Notes: generated from the letters alone by a model not told the origin. A DNA stretch of 64,000 bases from Pseudaquabacterium pictum (GCF_005403045.1 NZ_BJCL01000022.1:1-64000); one strand, 5' to 3'; numbered from the stretch's first letter, positions 44,722 to 54,635 are shown. Numbers and translations are program-made.

Positions 44722-47037
44722 TCATACCGCGGCCTTGGACTCCGCCGGCTGGGTGCTGGGGTGCCGGTGCACGTTGTTGGGCAGCGGCGCGGCGCCCTGC
44801 CCCGGCGTGCCTTGCGGCACCGGGCGGGCGCCCGACAGCGCCGCCAGCACCTGGGCCTTCGGCCCGTCCATCACCACCTTGCCGGCATCGACGACGATGA
44901 TGCGCTGCACCAGCTCCAGCACCGCCGGGCGGTGGGTCACCATGATCAGGGTGCAGCCGCGGGCCGATTCATGCAGCTGGCGCAGGAAGGCCAGCTCGCT
45001 CTGCGCATCCATCGAGCTGGTGGGCTCGTCCATCAGCAGGATCTTCGGCTCGGTGATCAGGCTGCGGGTCAGCGCCACCAGCTGGCGCTGGCCGCCCGAC
45101 AGCAGCGAGCCGGATTCGCCCACCGGCAGGTCCCAGCCCAGCGGGTGGCTCTCGGCCACGCGGGACAGGCCGGTGAGCTTGGCCACCGAGGCCAGGCGCA
45201 CCGCGTCGGCACCGGGCCGGCCCAGCAGCACGTTGTCGCGCAGCGTGCCGTTGAACAGGCGTGAATCCTGCGGCACATAGCCCACCTTCAGGCGGAAATC
45301 GCCAGGGTCGAGCTGGCGCAGGTCGACGCCGTCCACGTCCACCAGGCCGTCGCCCGGCCGGTACAGCCCGCCGATGACCCGCAGGATGGTGCTCTTGCCG
45401 CTGCCGATGCGGCCCAGGATGGCCACCCGCTCCCCCGGCTCGAAACGCAGCGTGACGCCCTTGAGCACCTTGGGCGCCTCCTGGCCGTCCTTGGCCGGGT
45501 AGGCGAAGCTGACATCGTTGAGGGCGATGCGGCCGCTCATCTCCCGCACCGGGATGTAGTCGCGCCCCGGCTCGCGCTCGGTGGGCTGGGCCATCACCTT
45601 GTTCAGCGCCAGCATGGCCGCACGGGCGCCCTGCCAGCGGGTGGCCAGCATCACGATGGACGACAGCGGCGCCACCGCCCGGGTGCCGAACATCACCGCG
45701 CCCATGAGCGCGCCGCCGGTGATGATCTTGGCGTCGATCAGGTACACGCCCCACACCAGCATCACCAGGGTGATCGCCTGCTGGCTGATCATCGACAGGT
45801 TGGTGGTCAGGCTGGTCAGCCGGCGCGAGCGGATCTGGCTGTTCACCGCCGCCGCCGACGACTGCTCGTACTGGTGCAGGAAGCGGCCCTGGGCGCCGGT
45901 GGCCTTGATGTCCTCCAGCCCTTCCACCGCCTCCACCAGCAGGCCGTGCAGGTCGGCCTGCTGCTGCATGTTGGCGGTGCTGGCGCGGCGCATCGCGCCC
46001 TGGATCAGCGCCGTGGCCAGCAGGATCAGCGGCACGCCGATCACCAGCACGAAGCCCAGCGGCCCGCCGATGACGAAGGCCATGGCGATGAAGATGAAGA
46101 TGAACGGCAGATCGCTGATCGCCGACAGCGTGGCCGACGAGAAGAACTCGCGCACCAGCTCGATCTGGCCGACGATGTGGCTGTAGGCGCCGGCCGATTC
46201 GGGGCGGTGCTCCATGCGCACCCCCAGGCTCTGGCGGAACAGCTGGGTGCCGACCAGCAGGTCGGTCTTCTTGCCGGCCAGGTCGATCAGGTAGGCGCGC
46301 AGCTGGCGCGCCGCCAGGTCGAACAGCAGCGCGATGCCGCCGGCAGCGGCCAGCGCCCACAGCGTGACGAAGGCCTTGTGCGGGATCACCTTGTCGTAGA
46401 TGACCGAGGTGACGGTGCCGATCACCAGCATCAGGGTGTTGCTCAGCAGCGCGGCCAGCAGGGCCGAGCGGTACAGCGGCACGAAGCGCCGCACCGTGCC
46501 CCACAGCCAGTGGCTGTCGGGGTCGCGCAGGGCGGCCTCCACATCGGCGCTGGCGATGCCGGTGCGCGGGCCCTGCGACGCCCGCGGCGTGGCCACCAGG
46601 GCGATGCCGGCGTACTCGGCGGCCAGCTCGGGCTCGGTGGCAGCCAGCTCCTGGGCGCTGTGCAGGCCGTCGTCGCCGGGCATCAGCACGGTGCACAACG
46701 GCGGGCCGGCCGCCTGCTGGCGGCGGGCCAGCAGCACCACCGCGTCGCCGGTCTTCAGCAGCAGCACCACCGGCAGCAGCAGGTCGCTGAATTCGCTGAT
46801 CGGCCGCTGCACCAGGGCGGCGTTCCAGCCGGCCTCGCGCAGCGCACGCACCGCCTGGTCCGGGCCCAGCTGGCCATCGATCTGCTGGCCTTCCAGCAGC
46901 GAGGCGATCGAGCGCGCATGGCCGTGGTGGCGCGTCAGCCACTCCAGGGCCTGGGCCAGCGGGTCCTGCGCCAGGCCGGGATGCGGCGGCGCGGGCTCGG
47001 CAGCCGCATCCAGGGAGGGATCGTCGCGGGCGGACAC
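44722..47037 (-). CDS. Type I secretion ABC transporter (LapB/HlyB type)
   Basis: 771 residues. Residues 25-150 are a C39-peptidase-like domain lacking the catalytic Cys/His pair, as in HlyB/LapB transporters that recognise C-terminal signals. The membrane domain spans about 185-465. Nucleotide domain: Walker A GRIGSGKST (542-550), signature LLSGGQ (645-650), Walker B ILLMDEPTS (666-674) and the H-loop MVTHRP. It lies 53 bp after the GT41-like gene. The giant calcium-loop protein at 4204-22518 is the obvious candidate substrate; no other substrate was seen in the window. Confidence 0.92.
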   Translation of the reverse strand: MSARDDPSLDAAAEPAPPHPGLAQDPLAQALEWLTRHHGHARSIASLLEGQQIDGQLGPDQAVRALREAGWNAALVQRPISEFSDLLLPVVLLLKTGDAVVLLARRQQAAGPPLCTVLMPGDDGLHSAQELAATEPELAAEYAGIALVATPRASQGPRTGIASADVEAALRDPDSHWLWGTVRRFVPLYRSALLAALLSNTLMLVIGTVTSVIYDKVIPHKAFVTLWALAAAGGIALLFDLAARQLRAYLIDLAGKKTDLLVGTQLFRQSLGVRMEHRPESAGAYSHIVGQIELVREFFSSATLSAISDLPFIFIFIAMAFVIGGPLGFVLVIGVPLILLATALIQGAMRRASTANMQQQADLHGLLVEAVEGLEDIKATGAQGRFLHQYEQSSAAAVNSQIRSRRLTSLTTNLSMISQQAITLVMLVWGVYLIDAKIITGGALMGAVMFGTRAVAPLSSIVMLATRWQGARAAMLALNKVMAQPTEREPGRDYIPVREMSGRIALNDVSFAYPAKDGQEAPKVLKGVTLRFEPGERVAILGRIGSGKSTILRVIGGLYRPGDGLVDVDGVDLRQLDPGDFRLKVGYVPQDSRLFNGTLRDNVLLGRPGADAVRLASVAKLTGLSRVAESHPLGWDLPVGESGSLLSGGQRQLVALTRSLITEPKILLMDEPTSSMDAQSELAFLRQLHESARGCTLIMVTHRPAVLELVQRIIVVDAGKVVMDGPKAQVLAALSGARPVPQGTPGQGAAPLPNNVHRHPSTQPAESKAAV

Positions 47038-47090
47038 GGGGCGCAGGTGCGGGGAGCAGGCTCAGTGGCGGGATGCGGCGGGAACTGGCC

Positions 47091-48881
47091 TCAAGCCTGT
47101 GCGCGGTGCTGCAGCGCCAGGCGCTCGAAGTGGGCCTCGATGTCGCGCACGATCTGCGGCAGGTCGAACAGCGGCGAGCTGCGGCCATGCTCGGCCAGGT
47201 AGCGCTTGTAGGAGGCGATGCGCGCCGGCTGGCGGCCCAGCAAAACGGCCAGTGTCTCGTAGTCGGCCAGGCTGGTGGTGGCCAGCTCGGGCAGGCCCAC
47301 CGCGGTGAGCAGGCTGCCGGCCATGCGCGAGATGTAGCTGCGCCCGCTGAGGGTGACGATGGGCGTGCCCATCCACAGCGCGTCGCTGGCGGTGGTGCCG
47401 GCGTTGAACGGGAAGGTGTCGAGCACCAGGTCGGCACACTGGAAGCGGGCCAGGTACTCCGGCGGCGCCACCCGGGGCGCGAAGATCAGCCGTTCGCGGG
47501 CCACGCCCTGGCGCTCGGCCTCGCGCAGCATGTTCTCGCGGGCGGTGTCGTTGTCGGCCAGCAGCCACAGCACGCTGCCCGGCACCTGCTGCAGGATGCG
47601 CATCCAGGCGCCGAACACCTCGGCGGTGAACTTGTGGTTGTTGTTGAACGAGCAGTACACCACCTGGTCCTCGGGCAGGCCGTAGGTGCTGCGCGCCGGC
47701 CGCGGCGCCACGGCGCGCTGGCGGTCGCTGACCTGGTAGCAGTTCGGCAGGCGCAGCGGCCGCTCGGTGTAATAGGGCTCGGCCTCGGGCGGCAGCACAT
47801 AGTCGTCCGCCAGCAGCCAGTCCACGCCCGGCAGGCCGCTGGTGCCCGGCAGGCCCAGGTAGCTGACCTGCACCGGCGCGGCGCGGTGGCCCAGGATGGC
47901 CGGGCGGGCGCCGTTGGTCAGCGCCTGCAGGTCCACCAGCACGTCGATGCCGGCCTCGGCGATCAGCCGTGCGGCGGTGTTGTCGTCCACCCCGCCCAGG
48001 CGCACATGGTGGTCCATGGCCTTGAGGATCCGCTGGCGCTGCGGCTGGTCGCTCTCGGGCGTCCAGCAGAAGGCCCAGACCTCGAACTTGCTGCGGTCGT
48101 GCAGCTCGAACAGCTCGGGCGACAGCAGGCCCACCGCATGCATGTGCAGGTCGCCCGACAGGTAGCCGATGCGGATCTTGCCGGTGCGCGGCGGCATGCT
48201 CTTGTACAGCGGCACCGGCGCCGGCTTCGGTACCCGCTCCAGCGCGAAGCGGGTGGCCGACAGCAGCTGCAGCGCCGGGTCGTCGGAGAGGCCCATCATC
48301 GCCAGCAGCGAGGTGCCCTGCAGCAGGCGGTTGGGCCCCACCTCGCCCACCGGCTGGTAGACCGGCCAGGCGCACTGCTTCTGGCGCAGGTGCACATAGT
48401 GCTGCACCACGCTGGGCTGGTTGGGGTCGAGCTGCAGGCTCTCGCGCAGCGCCGCCTCGGCCTCGGGGTAGCGGCGCAGCTGTTCCAGCAGGCGGCCGAT
48501 GTTGTTCCAGGCATGCACCTGCAGGTCGGCCGCCGGCTTGGCGTCCACCACCGCCTGCCACTCGGCCATCGCCGCATCGTGCTGGCCGCTGCGCTCCAGC
48601 AGGTGGCCCAGGTTCAACCGGGCATGCGGGAAGTCGGGCTGCAGCGCGGTGGCGGCGCGGTAGGCCGCCTCGGCCTCGGCGGCCCGCTGCAGCGGGCTCA
48701 GCAGCGTGCCCAGGTTGAACCAGGCCACATGGCGCATGGCCGGCGGTCCGTCGACCAGCCACTGCTGGTACAGCGCCACGGCGGCATCGGCGCGGCCCTG
48801 GGACTGCAGGCGCTGGGCCTCGTTGACCAGTTCGGCCAGCGTCAGGGTGGGCTTGGAAACATTCAGGACAGCATCAGGCAT
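47091..48881 (-). CDS. TPR plus SPINDLY/OGT-like (GT41) glycosyltransferase
   Basis: 596 residues. The N-terminal third has TPR units (for example VAWFNLGTLLSPLQRAAEAE and HARLNLGHLLERSGQHDAA). The rest is a GT-B catalytic region of the O-GlcNAc-transferase/SPINDLY family: RIGYLSGDLHMHAVGLL, VDLQALTNGARPAILGHRAA, YCSFNNNHKF, then VLDTFPFNAGTTASDALWMG for donor phosphate. Such enzymes modify Ser/Thr of proteins in the cytoplasm; relatives near fliC modify flagellin. It is upstream of the type I secretion genes on the same strand. The start MPDAVLNVSK was chosen over one 21 bp upstream. Confidence 0.85.
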   Translation of the reverse strand: MPDAVLNVSKPTLTLAELVNEAQRLQSQGRADAAVALYQQWLVDGPPAMRHVAWFNLGTLLSPLQRAAEAEAAYRAATALQPDFPHARLNLGHLLERSGQHDAAMAEWQAVVDAKPAADLQVHAWNNIGRLLEQLRRYPEAEAALRESLQLDPNQPSVVQHYVHLRQKQCAWPVYQPVGEVGPNRLLQGTSLLAMMGLSDDPALQLLSATRFALERVPKPAPVPLYKSMPPRTGKIRIGYLSGDLHMHAVGLLSPELFELHDRSKFEVWAFCWTPESDQPQRQRILKAMDHHVRLGGVDDNTAARLIAEAGIDVLVDLQALTNGARPAILGHRAAPVQVSYLGLPGTSGLPGVDWLLADDYVLPPEAEPYYTERPLRLPNCYQVSDRQRAVAPRPARSTYGLPEDQVVYCSFNNNHKFTAEVFGAWMRILQQVPGSVLWLLADNDTARENMLREAERQGVARERLIFAPRVAPPEYLARFQCADLVLDTFPFNAGTTASDALWMGTPIVTLSGRSYISRMAGSLLTAVGLPELATTSLADYETLAVLLGRQPARIASYKRYLAEHGRSSPLFDLPQIVRDIEAHFERLALQHRAQA

Positions 48882-48987
48882 GCGGGCTCCAGGGCACGGC
48901 ACAGGTGGCCTTCATCGTAGGAGCGGGGGCCCCGCGCGATCGCCTGGAAAAGGCCGGCCGCGGCCCGCCTTATCCCGGCCCGGAATG

Positions 48988-49012
48988 GCAAAAGCCGGGC
49001 AGGGCCCGGCTT
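48988..49012 (-). terminator. Rho-independent terminator after the MCP gene
   Basis: On the minus strand AAGCCGGGC-CCT-GCCCGGCTT is followed by TT, 26 bp past the MCP stop. A 9-bp perfect stem with a 3-nt loop and a short T-run separates the MCP gene from the GT41-like gene. Confidence 0.75.
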
Positions 49013-49037
49013 GTCGACAGCGGGAAGCGGGCCGGCG

Positions 49038-50591
49038 TCAGGCCAGGCGGAAGCCACCCACCACCTCCACCAGCCGGCCAGCCTGCTGGCGCAGGCTCTC
49101 GGCGGCGGCGGCACTCTCTTCCACCAGGGCGGCGTTCTGCTGCGTCACCTGGTCGAGCTGGCCCACCGCGTCGCCCACCTGGCTGATGCCGCGCGACTGC
49201 TCGGCCGTGGCGTGGGAGATCTCGCCGATCAGCTGGCTGACCTGCTGCACCTGGCGCACGATCTCGGCCATCGAGGTGCCGGCGTCGTTGACCTGGCGGG
49301 CGCCCAGCTCCACCTTCTCGCCGCTGCTGCCGATCAGGCTCTTGATCTCCTTGGCGGCCTGGGCGCTGCGCTGGGCCAGGCTGCGCACCTCGCTGGCGAC
49401 CACGGCGAAGCCGCGCCCCTGTTCGCCGGCGCGGGCGGCTTCCACCGCCGCGTTCAGCGCCAGGATGTTGGTCTGGAAGGCGATGCCGTCGATCACGCCG
49501 ATGATGTCGGAGATCTTGCGCGAGGCGGTGGCGATGTCCTGCATCGTGGCCACCACCTGGCCCACCACCTCGCCACCGCGGGCGGCGGCCGCGGCGGCGC
49601 CGGTGGCCAGCTGGTTGGCCTGCTGGGCCGTCTCGGCGTTGTTCTTCACCGTGCCGGTCAGCTCTTCCATCGACGCGGCGGTCTGCTGCAGGTTGCTGGC
49701 CTGCTCCTCGGTGCGCTGGCTCAGGTCGGCATTGCCGGTGGCGATCTGCGACGAGCCGGTGGCGATGCTGTCGCTGCTGCGGCGCACCTCGCCCACCATC
49801 GCAGCCAGGCGGTCGCGCATGCTGTGCATGGCCGCCATCACGCTGCGGGTGTCACCGGAGCTCACCGGCACGGCCACGCCCAGGTTGCCCTCGGCAATCG
49901 CCACCGCCACCCGGCGGGCGTCGGCGGGCTCGCCGCCGAGGTCGGTCACCACCGACCGCACCACCACCGTGGCCAGCAGCGCCGCACCCACCAGGGACAC
50001 CAGGGCCAGGCCGACCAGCAGGTTGCGGGCGGTGGCGTAACTGGCCTGGGCCACGTCGAAGGCCTTGCGGTTGCTCTCTTCCTGGTAGTTGATGTTCTGC
50101 TCCAGGGCGGCCTGCCAGGCGCCCACCGCCGGGCCGGCGCTGGTCAGCAGCAGCTTGGTGGCGAGTTCGAACTCGTTCTCCACGCCGGCCTTGATGGCCT
50201 GGTCATTGAGGAGGCGCGCCTTGTCGCGGGCGGCGGTGATGGCATCGCGCTGGACCTGGGCCTCGGGCGTCGCCGGGAACTTGTAGAGCTCCGCCTCGGC
50301 CTTGTTGTAACGGTCGCGGGCCGCGGCGATCTTCGTCATCTCGGCCTGCTGCTCGGCATCGTCGGTCAGCAGCGCCAGCGTGCGCGACACGCGCGAGACC
50401 ACATGCACCGCGCCCGACATGTCGTTGAGCAGTTCCACCTTCTTGCCGTTGACCAGCACCACCTCTTCCAGCGCGGCATGGATGCGGGTCATCTGGTAGA
50501 GGCTGAGCCCGCTGCCCAGCAGGGACAGCAGCACCAGGGCTGCGAAGCTCAGGCCCAGACGGCGGGCGAGCGTGAGATTTCCAAATTGCAT
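49038..50591 (-). CDS. Methyl-accepting chemotaxis protein
   Basis: 517 residues. The first membrane span (about 9-30) and a second near 190-210 flank a four-helix-bundle periplasmic domain of the Tar/4HB type; HAMP and the signalling domain follow. The conserved hairpin tip [20 protein letters not shown] and the [20 protein letters not shown] segment are intact. No NWETF-type pentapeptide is at the C-terminus (it ends GGFRLA), so CheR/CheB tethering is not expected. The start [13 protein letters not shown] fits a short cytoplasmic lead. It has its own FliA-type promoter. The ligand cannot be predicted. Confidence 0.93.
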   Translation of the reverse strand: MQFGNLTLARRLGLSFAALVLLSLLGSGLSLYQMTRIHAALEEVVLVNGKKVELLNDMSGAVHVVSRVSRTLALLTDDAEQQAEMTKIAAARDRYNKAEAELYKFPATPEAQVQRDAITAARDKARLLNDQAIKAGVENEFELATKLLLTSAGPAVGAWQAALEQNINYQEESNRKAFDVAQASYATARNLLVGLALVSLVGAALLATVVVRSVVTDLGGEPADARRVAVAIAEGNLGVAVPVSSGDTRSVMAAMHSMRDRLAAMVGEVRRSSDSIATGSSQIATGNADLSQRTEEQASNLQQTAASMEELTGTVKNNAETAQQANQLATGAAAAAARGGEVVGQVVATMQDIATASRKISDIIGVIDGIAFQTNILALNAAVEAARAGEQGRGFAVVASEVRSLAQRSAQAAKEIKSLIGSSGEKVELGARQVNDAGTSMAEIVRQVQQVSQLIGEISHATAEQSRGISQVGDAVGQLDQVTQQNAALVEESAAAAESLRQQAGRLVEVVGGFRLA

Positions 50592-50668
50592 GGCGACTAC
50601 CTCTTGGCGGCGGGCGGGACAACGGAACAGGACCAGCGGGGCGGCGCTGTGACGCGCTTCTTCCCGGT

Positions 50669-50695
50669 TCTTCGGCCGCCGAGGGGATTTCTTGA
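50669..50695 (-). promoter_or_regulatory. Sigma-28 (FliA)-type promoter for the MCP gene
   Basis: On the minus strand TCAAGAAA, an 11-nt spacer, then GCCGAAGA, about 78 bp before the MCP start. It shares the TCAAG and GCCGA core with the fliD promoter (GCCGAAAC). Confidence 0.6.
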
Positions 50696-50725
50696 GGGCG
50701 CCAGCTCCGCGCCGCCGAAACGCAG

Positions 50726-50749
50726 CCAGGCGGCCCGCGGGCCGCCTGG
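50726..50749 (-). terminator. Perfect 24-bp palindrome after cheZ
   Basis: CCAGGCGGCCCG followed directly by its reverse complement, 26 bp past the cheZ stop. It forms a strong GC hairpin but lacks a T-run. Probable terminator of the motA-cheZ operon. Confidence 0.55.
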
Positions 50750-50775
50750 ATCGGATCGGTGGGGCGGGGGCCGGG

Positions 50776-51408
50776 CTAGAAGCCCAGGCTGGCCAGCAGG
50801 TCGTCGACCTCGCCTTGGTTGGTGACGACGTCGGTGCGGCCCTCGGGGTTGACCACGGGGCCGGCCAGCACATTGGGGTCGACCTTCTCGCGCTGCTCGG
50901 GCGGCACCACCTGCACCAGCAGCTTGACCAGGCTGTCTTCCAGCTCGTTGGCCAGGCCCACCACCTTGGCCACCACCTGGCCGGTCAGGTCGTGGAAGTC
51001 CTGCGCCATCATGATGTCGGTCAGGTGGCTGTCGATCACCTTGGTGCGGGCCTCGACATCGTTGACGAAGTTGAACACCGCGCCCGAGGCCACGGCCTTG
51101 ACCGGATCGGCCTGCAGCGCGGCGGCCAGGCTGCGGGTCTGGTCGGCGATGGCGGCGTGCTCCGCCTTGGCCTGGTCGACCGAGTTCAGCACCTTCTCGG
51201 CCGCGGCGGCCGTCTTGGTGGCGATGTAGCTGAGCCGGCTGCGGGCGTCGGGGATGCCGTCGGCCGCCACCTGCAGCTTGGGCATCACACCCAGCTGCTG
51301 CATCGTGTCGTGCAGCAGGCGGGTGATGGTGCCGATCTGCTGGAACACCTCGGGCGAGGCCACCACACCTTGTTCGGGCACCATGGCCGCGATGTCTTCC
51401 ATCTTCAT
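50776..51408 (-). CDS. cheZ: Chemotaxis phosphatase CheZ
   Basis: Dephosphorylates CheY-P. 210 residues, the normal size. The catalytic helix [16 protein letters not shown] contains Asp140 and Gln144, corresponding to the known Asp143/Gln147 pair. The C-terminal [12 protein letters not shown] is the CheY-tethering peptide after a Pro-rich linker. It follows cheY by 25 bp. The first Met and the third residue (Met) are both possible starts. Last gene of motA-motB-cheY-cheZ. Confidence 0.95.
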   Translation of the reverse strand: MKMEDIAAMVPEQGVVASPEVFQQIGTITRLLHDTMQQLGVMPKLQVAADGIPDARSRLSYIATKTAAAAEKVLNSVDQAKAEHAAIADQTRSLAAALQADPVKAVASGAVFNFVNDVEARTKVIDSHLTDIMMAQDFHDLTGQVVAKVVGLANELEDSLVKLLVQVVPPEQREKVDPNVLAGPVVNPEGRTDVVTNQGEVDDLLASLGF

Positions 51409-51433
51409 GGGGGTACTCCTGGGAGTGACGCCG

Positions 51434-51832
51434 TCAGGCGGTGGTGGCCAGCTTCTGCATGATCTTGGTGACCTTCTCCTCCAGCGTGGCCTTGGTGAAA
51501 GGCTTCACCACATAGCCGGCGGCACCACTCTGGGCGGCCAGCAGGATGTCTTCCTTGCGGGCCTCGGCGGTCACCATCAGCACCGGAATGTGCTTCAGGC
51601 TCTCCTCGGCCTTCACTGCCTTGAGCAGGTCGAAGCCGTTCATGTTGGGCATGTTGATGTCGCTGACGACGAAGTCGTAGCGGTTGGTCTTCAGCATCTG
51701 CAGGGCGATGGCGCCGTCCTCGGCCTCTTCCACGTTGTTGCAGCCCATTTCCTTGAGCAGGCCGCGCACGATGCGGCGCATGGTGGAGAAGTCGTCGACG
51801 ACCAGGAACTTGAGGTCGGAGGGATTGCTCAT
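51434..51832 (-). CDS. cheY: Chemotaxis response regulator CheY
   Basis: 132-residue single receiver domain that binds the motor switch when phosphorylated. Acidic pair Asp13/Asp14, phospho-acceptor Asp58 in [13 protein letters not shown], Thr88 in MVTAEA and Lys110 in VVKPFT are all present. The start [14 protein letters not shown] was chosen because longer versions run into the non-coding gap before motB. Downstream of motB by 64 bp; partner of the adjacent cheZ. Confidence 0.96.
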   Translation of the reverse strand: MSNPSDLKFLVVDDFSTMRRIVRGLLKEMGCNNVEEAEDGAIALQMLKTNRYDFVVSDINMPNMNGFDLLKAVKAEESLKHIPVLMVTAEARKEDILLAAQSGAAGYVVKPFTKATLEEKVTKIMQKLATTA

Positions 51833-51896
51833 GTCTGTCCTCGGGCTGGGGCTTGTGAGATGTGGAGGGGGAGTTGTCGGGCCGGCCGATGGAGGC

Positions 51897-52868
51897 TTAT
51901 CGGCCGGGTTCCGCGGGACTTGACACCAATGTGGGCTTTTGCGGCCGGATGCTGGGCTCGGTCTCGGGTTGCTGCGGCTCCACCCGGTCGGCGGTGGGCC
52001 GGTAGAAGCGGTCCTCGGCATCGCGGTTCATCACGATGATGCTGATGCGGCGGTTCTGCGGGTCGAGCGGGTCGTCCCGGTTGAATGGCTGGCTGCTGGC
52101 CAGGCCCTGCACCCGCAGCACCCGTTCCTCGGTCAGGCCGCCCGCCACCAGCTCCCGCCGCGAGGCATTGGCCCGGTCGGCGGAGAGCTCCCAGTTGCTG
52201 TAGCCGGCGCCGCCGGCGCCGAAGGGCTGGGCATCGGTGTGGCCTTCCAGCGTCAGCCGGTTGGGCACCTCCAGCAGCACGCTGCCGATGGCGCGCAGCA
52301 GTTCTCGCATGTAGGGTTTGACCACCGCGCTGCCGCTGTCGAACATCGGCCGGCTCAGCTCGTCCACGATCTGGATGCGCAAGCCGTCCCGGGTGAGGTC
52401 CAGCTTGATCTGCGAGGCGTACTGCGCCAGCTTGGGGTTGTTCTTGAGCTCGCTCTCGACCTGCTCGCTCAGTTCCTGCAGCCGGGTGGCCTCGGCCACC
52501 CGCTGTTCATGGCGCAGCGCCTGCAGGTTGATGGTGTTGCGCGGCGCCTCGACATCGCCGCGCTTGACCTGGCCGTGGCTGCGGGTGAGATCGGTGCCGC
52601 CGCCCTTGAGGATCGACGACGAATCGCCCGAGCCCGAGCCGCCATTGAGCAGCGCCACCTTCAGCGGGCTCTGGAAATAGTCGGCGATGCCCTTCTTGTC
52701 GCCCTCGGACGTGCTGCCCAGCAGCCACATCAGCAGGAAGAAGGCCATCATCGCGGTCACGAAGTCGGCATAGGCGATCTTCCAGGCACCGCCATGCGCC
52801 GCATGGCCGCCCTTCTTGACCTTCTTGACGATGATCGGCTGAAGTTTCTTCGCGTCACCAGCCATCAC
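51897..52868 (-). CDS. motB: Flagellar stator protein MotB
   Basis: 323 residues. After a basic cytoplasmic lead comes the single span [20 protein letters not shown] with the proton-carrying Asp35 (Asp34 if the second Met is the start). The plug/linker and an OmpA-like peptidoglycan-binding domain follow ([24 protein letters not shown]). Starts 27 bp after motA. Forms the torque-generating stator with MotA. Confidence 0.96.
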   Translation of the reverse strand: MMAGDAKKLQPIIVKKVKKGGHAAHGGAWKIAYADFVTAMMAFFLLMWLLGSTSEGDKKGIADYFQSPLKVALLNGGSGSGDSSSILKGGGTDLTRSHGQVKRGDVEAPRNTINLQALRHEQRVAEATRLQELSEQVESELKNNPKLAQYASQIKLDLTRDGLRIQIVDELSRPMFDSGSAVVKPYMRELLRAIGSVLLEVPNRLTLEGHTDAQPFGAGGAGYSNWELSADRANASRRELVAGGLTEERVLRVQGLASSQPFNRDDPLDPQNRRISIIVMNRDAEDRFYRPTADRVEPQQPETEPSIRPQKPTLVSSPAEPGR

Positions 52869-52895
52869 GCGCTCCGGTCGGGGTGGCGGGTGTCA

Positions 52896-53753
52896 TCACT
52901 TCTTCTTCACGTGGGCTTCGAGCTCGCCGAAGGTCGGGCGCACCGTGGACAGCAGCACCTTGCGGCCGAACTCGATGGCCACCTGCGGGGCATAGCCCTG
53001 CATGCTGGCCAGCAGCGTGGTCTTGATGCACTGCAGCTCCTTCGCACTCTCTTCCAGCTTTTGCTCCAGCAGGCCGGCCAGCGGCTCGGCGAAGGCATAG
53101 GCCAGCAGAATCCCCAGGAAGGTGCCGACCAGGGCCGAGCCGATCATCGCGCCCAGCACCGCCGGCGGCTGGCCCACCGAGCCCATGGTCTTCACCACGC
53201 CCAGCACCGCGGCCACGATGCCGAAGGCGGGCAGGCCGCCGGCGATGCGCTGGATGGCGCCCACCGGGGCATGGGCTTCCTGGTGGTGGGTCTCGATCTC
53301 GCTGTCCATCAGCGACTCGATCTCATGGGCATTGAGGTTGCCCGAGACCATCATGCGCAGGTAGTCGGTGATGAACTCGGTGACATGGTGGTCGTTGCCC
53401 ACCGTCGGATACTTCTGGAACAGCGGGCTGCTGTGGGGGTCTTCCACGTCCTTCTCGATCGACATCAGGCCCTCCTTGCGGGCCTTCTGCAGGATGTCGA
53501 ACATCAGGGCCAGCAGCTCCATGTACCGGTCCTTGGTGTACTTGCTGCCCTTGAAGCACATGCCCACGCCGGCCATGGTGGACTTGATCACCACCATCTG
53601 GTTGTTGACGATGAAGGCGCCCAGGGTGGCGCCGCCGATCATGGCCATTTCCCAGGGCAGCGCCTTCAGGATCGGCCCCATGTTGCCGCCGTGCGCGACG
53701 AACACGCCGAACACGCAGCCCAGGACCACGACCCAACCGATGATGACGAACAT
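52896..53753 (-). CDS. motA: Flagellar stator protein MotA
   Basis: 285 residues, four membrane spans. The start MFVIIGWVVVLGCVFGVF is the conserved first span; an in-frame Met 51 bp upstream lacks conservation. RKEGLMSIEKDVEDP is the cytoplasmic loop that meets FliG. PAFGIVAAVLGVVKTMG and ALVGTFLGILLAYAFAEPL form the last two spans. First gene of the motA-motB-cheY-cheZ operon, with a good FliA-type promoter just upstream. Confidence 0.96.
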   Translation of the reverse strand: MFVIIGWVVVLGCVFGVFVAHGGNMGPILKALPWEMAMIGGATLGAFIVNNQMVVIKSTMAGVGMCFKGSKYTKDRYMELLALMFDILQKARKEGLMSIEKDVEDPHSSPLFQKYPTVGNDHHVTEFITDYLRMMVSGNLNAHEIESLMDSEIETHHQEAHAPVGAIQRIAGGLPAFGIVAAVLGVVKTMGSVGQPPAVLGAMIGSALVGTFLGILLAYAFAEPLAGLLEQKLEESAKELQCIKTTLLASMQGYAPQVAIEFGRKVLLSTVRPTFGELEAHVKKK

Positions 53754-53816
53754 GGTGTTTCGCTGTGCAGGACGGCCCGCGCCGCGGAGTGCGGCAGCTG
53801 ACAAGGCCTCAGCGTT

Positions 53817-53843
53817 TTATCGGCAGGGGTGGGGCCGAGTTGA
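53817..53843 (-). promoter_or_regulatory. Sigma-28 (FliA)-type promoter for motA-motB-cheY-cheZ
   Basis: On the minus strand TCAACTCG, an 11-nt spacer, then GCCGATAA, an essentially ideal -10. It overlaps the last codons of the upstream methyltransferase gene and lies about 64 bp before the motA ATG. Confidence 0.8.
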
Positions 53844-54635
53844 GCCGGCTTCGGCCGCGCTTCCACCCACGCGGTAGGCCCACACCCGGCGCGCGCCCGG
53901 CTGGCCCAGTGCCAGATCGGCCTCGCGGCCGGGCACGGCGAAGTCCAGGCTCACCAGCCAGGCACCGGGCGCCAGTTCGGCGCAGGCCTTGTCCCAGGCG
54001 CGCGCCATGCTCTCGGGCCGCTGGAACAGGTAGACCACCTGGCAGCCCTGCCAGGGCAGCGCCCACATGTCGCCCCGCCGCACGTGGGCCCAGGGGCAGC
54101 GCAGCGCGCAGGCCAGGCGCAGCAGCCAGCTCCACTCCACCCCTTCGATGCGGGCCTGCGGCCAGGCGCGGTGCAGCGCGCGCAGCCCGTCGCCCAGGCC
54201 GCAGCCGGCATCCAGCACACGGGCGCCGGGCGCCAGCGGCAGTGCGGCCGGCAGGCCGTCCAGGGCATCGACGGGCGTGGGGAACAGCGGTGCATCGCGC
54301 CAGGCCCGCAGCGGATAGGCGGCCAGCAGCAGGCCCATCGGCAGCAGCCAGGCCCAGGCCGGCAGCGCCGCCGCACCGCTGAGCGCGGCCGAGACCGGAA
54401 ATCCTGCGGCCATGAACAGCCGCCGCCAGGCGCTGGCCTGCCGCGGCAACAGCGCCAGCCCGCTGCCGGCCAGGGCGGCCAGCAGCCAGGGCAGTGCCGG
54501 CGGCCAGGCTCGGGCGGCGGCCAGCGGCGCCAGCGGCCACAGCAGCGCCCAGGCCATCAGCCAGGTGCACAGCGCCGGCAGTGGCCAGGGCAGGCGCAGG
54601 CGTGGCAGGGCAGCGGTCAGGGGACGGGCCGGCAT
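53817..54635 (-). CDS. SAM-dependent methyltransferase with N-terminal membrane segments
   Basis: 272 residues from the ATG opening MPARPLTAALPRLRLPW. Residues about 18-115 contain four hydrophobic stretches rich in Leu/Ala/Trp, so the N-terminal half is probably membrane-embedded. The C-terminal half is a class I methyltransferase with ARVLDAGCGLGDGLRAL and IEGVEWSWLL. Starts 77 bp downstream of the flhC terminator, so it needs its own promoter. Target unknown; a location between flhDC and motAB suggests a motility-linked role but does not prove one. Confidence 0.7.
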   Translation of the reverse strand: MPARPLTAALPRLRLPWPLPALCTWLMAWALLWPLAPLAAARAWPPALPWLLAALAGSGLALLPRQASAWRRLFMAAGFPVSAALSGAAALPAWAWLLPMGLLLAAYPLRAWRDAPLFPTPVDALDGLPAALPLAPGARVLDAGCGLGDGLRALHRAWPQARIEGVEWSWLLRLACALRCPWAHVRRGDMWALPWQGCQVVYLFQRPESMARAWDKACAELAPGAWLVSLDFAVPGREADLALGQPGARRVWAYRVGGSAAEAGSTRPHPCR

